Shown here in pieces: positions 4,757 through 6,224 of a DNA stretch of 6,224 nucleotides. Positions within the stretch are counted from its first letter, which is position 1, and every line of letters starts with the position of its first letter. The notes below the pieces were generated by a model, which did not search any database, was not told where the DNA came from, and was given only the letters and a program-made list of their open reading frames with translations. Source of the DNA: Acidobacteriota bacterium (GTDB lineage: Bacteria; Acidobacteriota; Terriglobia; Acidiferrales; UBA7541); contig JAGWRH010000274.1 in NCBI GenBank assembly GCA_028876695.1, positions 1-6,224 on the forward strand, given 5' to 3'. A program made the position numbers and the translations under genes.

Positions 4757-5926
4757 ATGCCTAATACAAACCATATCGGCATCCTCACCGGCGGCGGAGA
4801 CGTCCCGGGACTGAACTCCGTGATCAAGTCGGTTGTGTACGGCTCATCGGAAATTGGCCGCCAAGTGATCGGCATACGCCGGGGCTGGGAGGGCCTGACG
4901 CACCTAACTGGCCCGGGCGACGCAAATTACGTCATGCCGCTCGATCGCGAAAACACGCGCACCATCGACCGCTCCGGCGGCACGATGCTGCACACGTCGC
5001 GCACCAATCCGCGGCGCATGAGCGAATCGCGGCTTCCGCGGGATCTCGGCGCCGCGGAAATTCGCGAGCTGCCGTTCGACGGCAAATTTTACGATCTGAC
5101 GCCGGTGGTGCTGCGCAACCTGGAGCGGCTGGGAATTTCGTGCCTGGTGGCGATCGGCGGCGACGATACGCTGGGCTTCGCGTCCGTGCTTTCGTCGGCG
5201 GGATTTCCCGTGCTGGCGATTCCGAAAACCATGGACAACGACGTGCTGGGCACAGAATACTGCATCGGATTTTCCACGGCGGTCACGCGCGCGAAGCAAT
5301 CCATCACCCGCCAGCGCACCACGGTTGGCTCGCACGAACGCATCGGGATTTTTCGCATTTTCGGCCGCGACGCAGGTTTTACCGCGCTCTACACCGCCTA
5401 CGTCACTTCCGAGCGCTGCCTGATTCCCGAGCATCCGTTCGACATGGACCGCGTTTGCCGGCTGCTGATGGACGATAAAAACAACAATCCCAGCCAATAC
5501 GCGCTGATGATCGTTTCCGAAGGCGCGATTTGGGCCGGAGGCGAGGTGAAGGAGTTCGGCGAGGCGGACGCTTTCGGCCACCGCAAAAAAATGGATATTG
5601 GGACGGCACTGGCGGAGGAAATTCGCCGCCGCACCGGCCAGGAAACGATGGTCAGCGACTTGACGTACGACCTGCGCAGCGGCGAGCCGGATGCGCTCGA
5701 CCAGTTGATCGCCACGTCATTCGCCAACATCGCCGTGGATCTGATCCGCCGCGGCATGAGCGGGCGCATGATCGGCGTACAAAACGGCTGCTACGCGCAT
5801 GTGCCGCTGCCGGACGTCTCGCTCGGGGCCCGCAAAGTGGATGTGGCGAAGCTCTACAACACGGAGCGTTGCCGGCCCAATTACAAATCGAAGCTGGGCA
5901 TGCCGGTGCTTTTCAGCGGATCGTGA
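4757..5926 (+). CDS. 6-phosphofructokinase, predicted pyrophosphate-dependent
   Basis: This cytoplasmic enzyme phosphorylates fructose 6-phosphate to fructose 1,6-bisphosphate in glycolysis; the PPi form is reversible. With this start it has 389 residues. Motifs in order are the phosphate-binding GGGDVPGLN (12-20), GGTMLHTSRTNP (74-85), GGDDT (134-138), PKTMDND (156-162, catalytic Asp region), FGRDAGF (202-208) and RSGEPDALD (307-315). D137 and K157 occupy the two positions that are Gly in ATP-dependent enzymes and Asp/Lys in PPi-dependent ones, so PPi is the predicted donor. It resembles the group III enzymes, whose PPi members have GGEDT. The open frame extends to an ATG at 4721, but 4757 places IGILTGGG a few residues from the N-terminus as usual in the family. 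Neither ATG has a clear Shine-Dalgarno. The upstream gap holds inverted repeats that may regulate it. The family is certain; the donor is inferred. Confidence 0.92.
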   Translation: MPNTNHIGILTGGGDVPGLNSVIKSVVYGSSEIGRQVIGIRRGWEGLTHLTGPGDANYVMPLDRENTRTIDRSGGTMLHTSRTNPRRMSESRLPRDLGAAEIRELPFDGKFYDLTPVVLRNLERLGISCLVAIGGDDTLGFASVLSSAGFPVLAIPKTMDNDVLGTEYCIGFSTAVTRAKQSITRQRTTVGSHERIGIFRIFGRDAGFTALYTAYVTSERCLIPEHPFDMDRVCRLLMDDKNNNPSQYALMIVSEGAIWAGGEVKEFGEADAFGHRKKMDIGTALAEEIRRRTGQETMVSDLTYDLRSGEPDALDQLIATSFANIAVDLIRRGMSGRMIGVQNGCYAHVPLPDVSLGARKVDVAKLYNTERCRPNYKSKLGMPVLFSGS

Positions 5927-5993
5927 CATGGTAACGACGCTGTGCGTTAGGGGCGCTGCTTGCCGCGCCGCCGGAAGCGAGTAGGACGCGCTG

Positions 5994-6002
5994 TGCTATA
6001 AT
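5994..6002 (+). promoter_or_regulatory. Extended -10 promoter for rpmE
   Basis: TGCTATAAT is a perfect extended -10 (TGN plus the consensus hexamer at 5997-6002). The -35 region 17 bases upstream (5974-5979) is poor, as is typical of extended -10 promoters. Transcription would begin near 6009, giving a leader of about 75 bases. The gap between the phosphofructokinase stop (5926) and here contains only a weak GGCGC/GCGCC hairpin (5952-5969) without a T-run. Confidence 0.65.
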
Positions 6003-6024
6003 CTACGTTTCCAGCTGGCTTAGC

Positions 6025-6078
6025 GACGCGGCGGTGCGTCCGATGGGCACCCCGCGCAGACCGGCCGGCGGACAGGAG
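6025..6078 (+). promoter_or_regulatory. Structured rpmE leader with two competing stems
   Basis: GACGC (6025-6029) can pair with GCGTC (6036-6040) over a 6-base loop. GTCCG (6038-6042) can instead pair with CGGAC (6069-6073), which abuts the Shine-Dalgarno AGGAG (6074-6078). Both stems need 6038-6040, so they exclude each other. CCGGCCGG (6061-6068) is also self-complementary. bL31 leaders that control their own translation are known in other phyla, but the stems here are short and the DNA is GC-rich, so this is tentative. Confidence 0.3.
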
Positions 6079-6084
6079 TTGCAC

Positions 6085-6224
6085 ATGAAAGAGGGAATCC
6101 ACCCCGATTATCACCCCGTGACAGTACACTGCGCGTGCGGCAGCACGTTCCAGACGCGCTCCACGTTCAAGGGCAATCTGATCCGCGTGGAAATCTGCTC
6201 GCAATGCCACCCGTTCTTTACCGG
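6085..6224 (+). CDS. rpmE: Ribosomal protein bL31, C+ zinc-binding form (3' truncated)
   Basis: The first 46 residues of large-subunit ribosomal protein bL31 are present before the window ends. The family signature is clear: MKEGIHPDYHPV at the N-terminus, C16-A-C18-G, then C38-S-Q-C41-H-PFFT. These four cysteines are the zinc ligands of the C+ form, indicating the zinc-requiring paralogue rather than the C- replacement (ykgM/rpmE2 type) made under zinc limitation. The start is well set: AGGAG (6074-6078) lies 6 bases before the ATG. It is transcribed from its own extended -10 promoter, separately from the phosphofructokinase. About a third of the protein should lie beyond the window. Confidence 0.95.
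   Translation, partial: MKEGIHPDYHPVTVHCACGSTFQTRSTFKGNLIRVEICSQCHPFFT

Noticed and set aside
4904..5581. 225-codon open frame on the - strand inside the phosphofructokinase
   Set aside because: It is antisense to highly conserved PFK motifs and its translation is Arg/Ala-rich and featureless, as expected of a shadow frame.
5952..5969. GGCGC/GCGCC hairpin as a terminator for the phosphofructokinase
   Set aside because: Only 5 bp with an 8-base loop and no T-run; not distinguishable from chance in GC-rich DNA.

Overview
The window is a GC-rich bacterial chromosomal segment with all supported genes on the + strand. Nothing in it is a lineage marker I can prove. The combination of a PQQ-dependent dehydrogenase paired with a diheme cytochrome, a PPi-type phosphofructokinase of the GGDDT class and a C+ form bL31 fits Acidobacteriota or a similar soil lineage (inference). 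I see no phage, plasmid, insertion sequence, CRISPR or tRNA/rRNA signal. It reads as ordinary core and metabolic DNA.

Layout. Positions 1-81 hold the 3' end of an unidentified gene, followed by a GC hairpin that resembles an intrinsic terminator. Next comes a two-gene unit: an exported diheme cytochrome c (204-1049) overlapping by ATGA an exported PQQ-dependent alcohol dehydrogenase (1046-2659). A 231-base gap rich in short inverted and direct repeats (2660-2890) ends in a good promoter placed so close to the next ATG that the message may be leaderless. That promoter precedes a second unit: a zinc-dependent alcohol dehydrogenase (2891-3892) and, 13 bases later, a YiiM-like MOSC protein (3906-4553), closed by a hairpin plus T-run. 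After a gap with a 7-bp inverted repeat and a perfect 14-bp palindrome comes a phosphofructokinase with both residues typical of pyrophosphate use (4757-5926). Last, an extended -10 promoter and a structured leader precede rpmE for ribosomal protein bL31 (6085 onward, cut by the window end).

How the genes work together. The cytochrome and PQQ enzyme form an evident periplasmic electron-transfer pair: the dehydrogenase oxidises an alcohol or aldehyde and passes electrons to the cytochrome, then to the respiratory chain. The zinc ADH and MOSC protein are probably co-transcribed but have no obvious shared pathway. The PFK and bL31 genes look independent. The points most worth checking are the lanthanide-type DxD motif combined with an Asp in the Glu metal-ligand position of the PQQ enzyme, the PPi specificity of the PFK, the apparent leaderless start of the zinc ADH, and the repeat-rich gap at 2660-2890.
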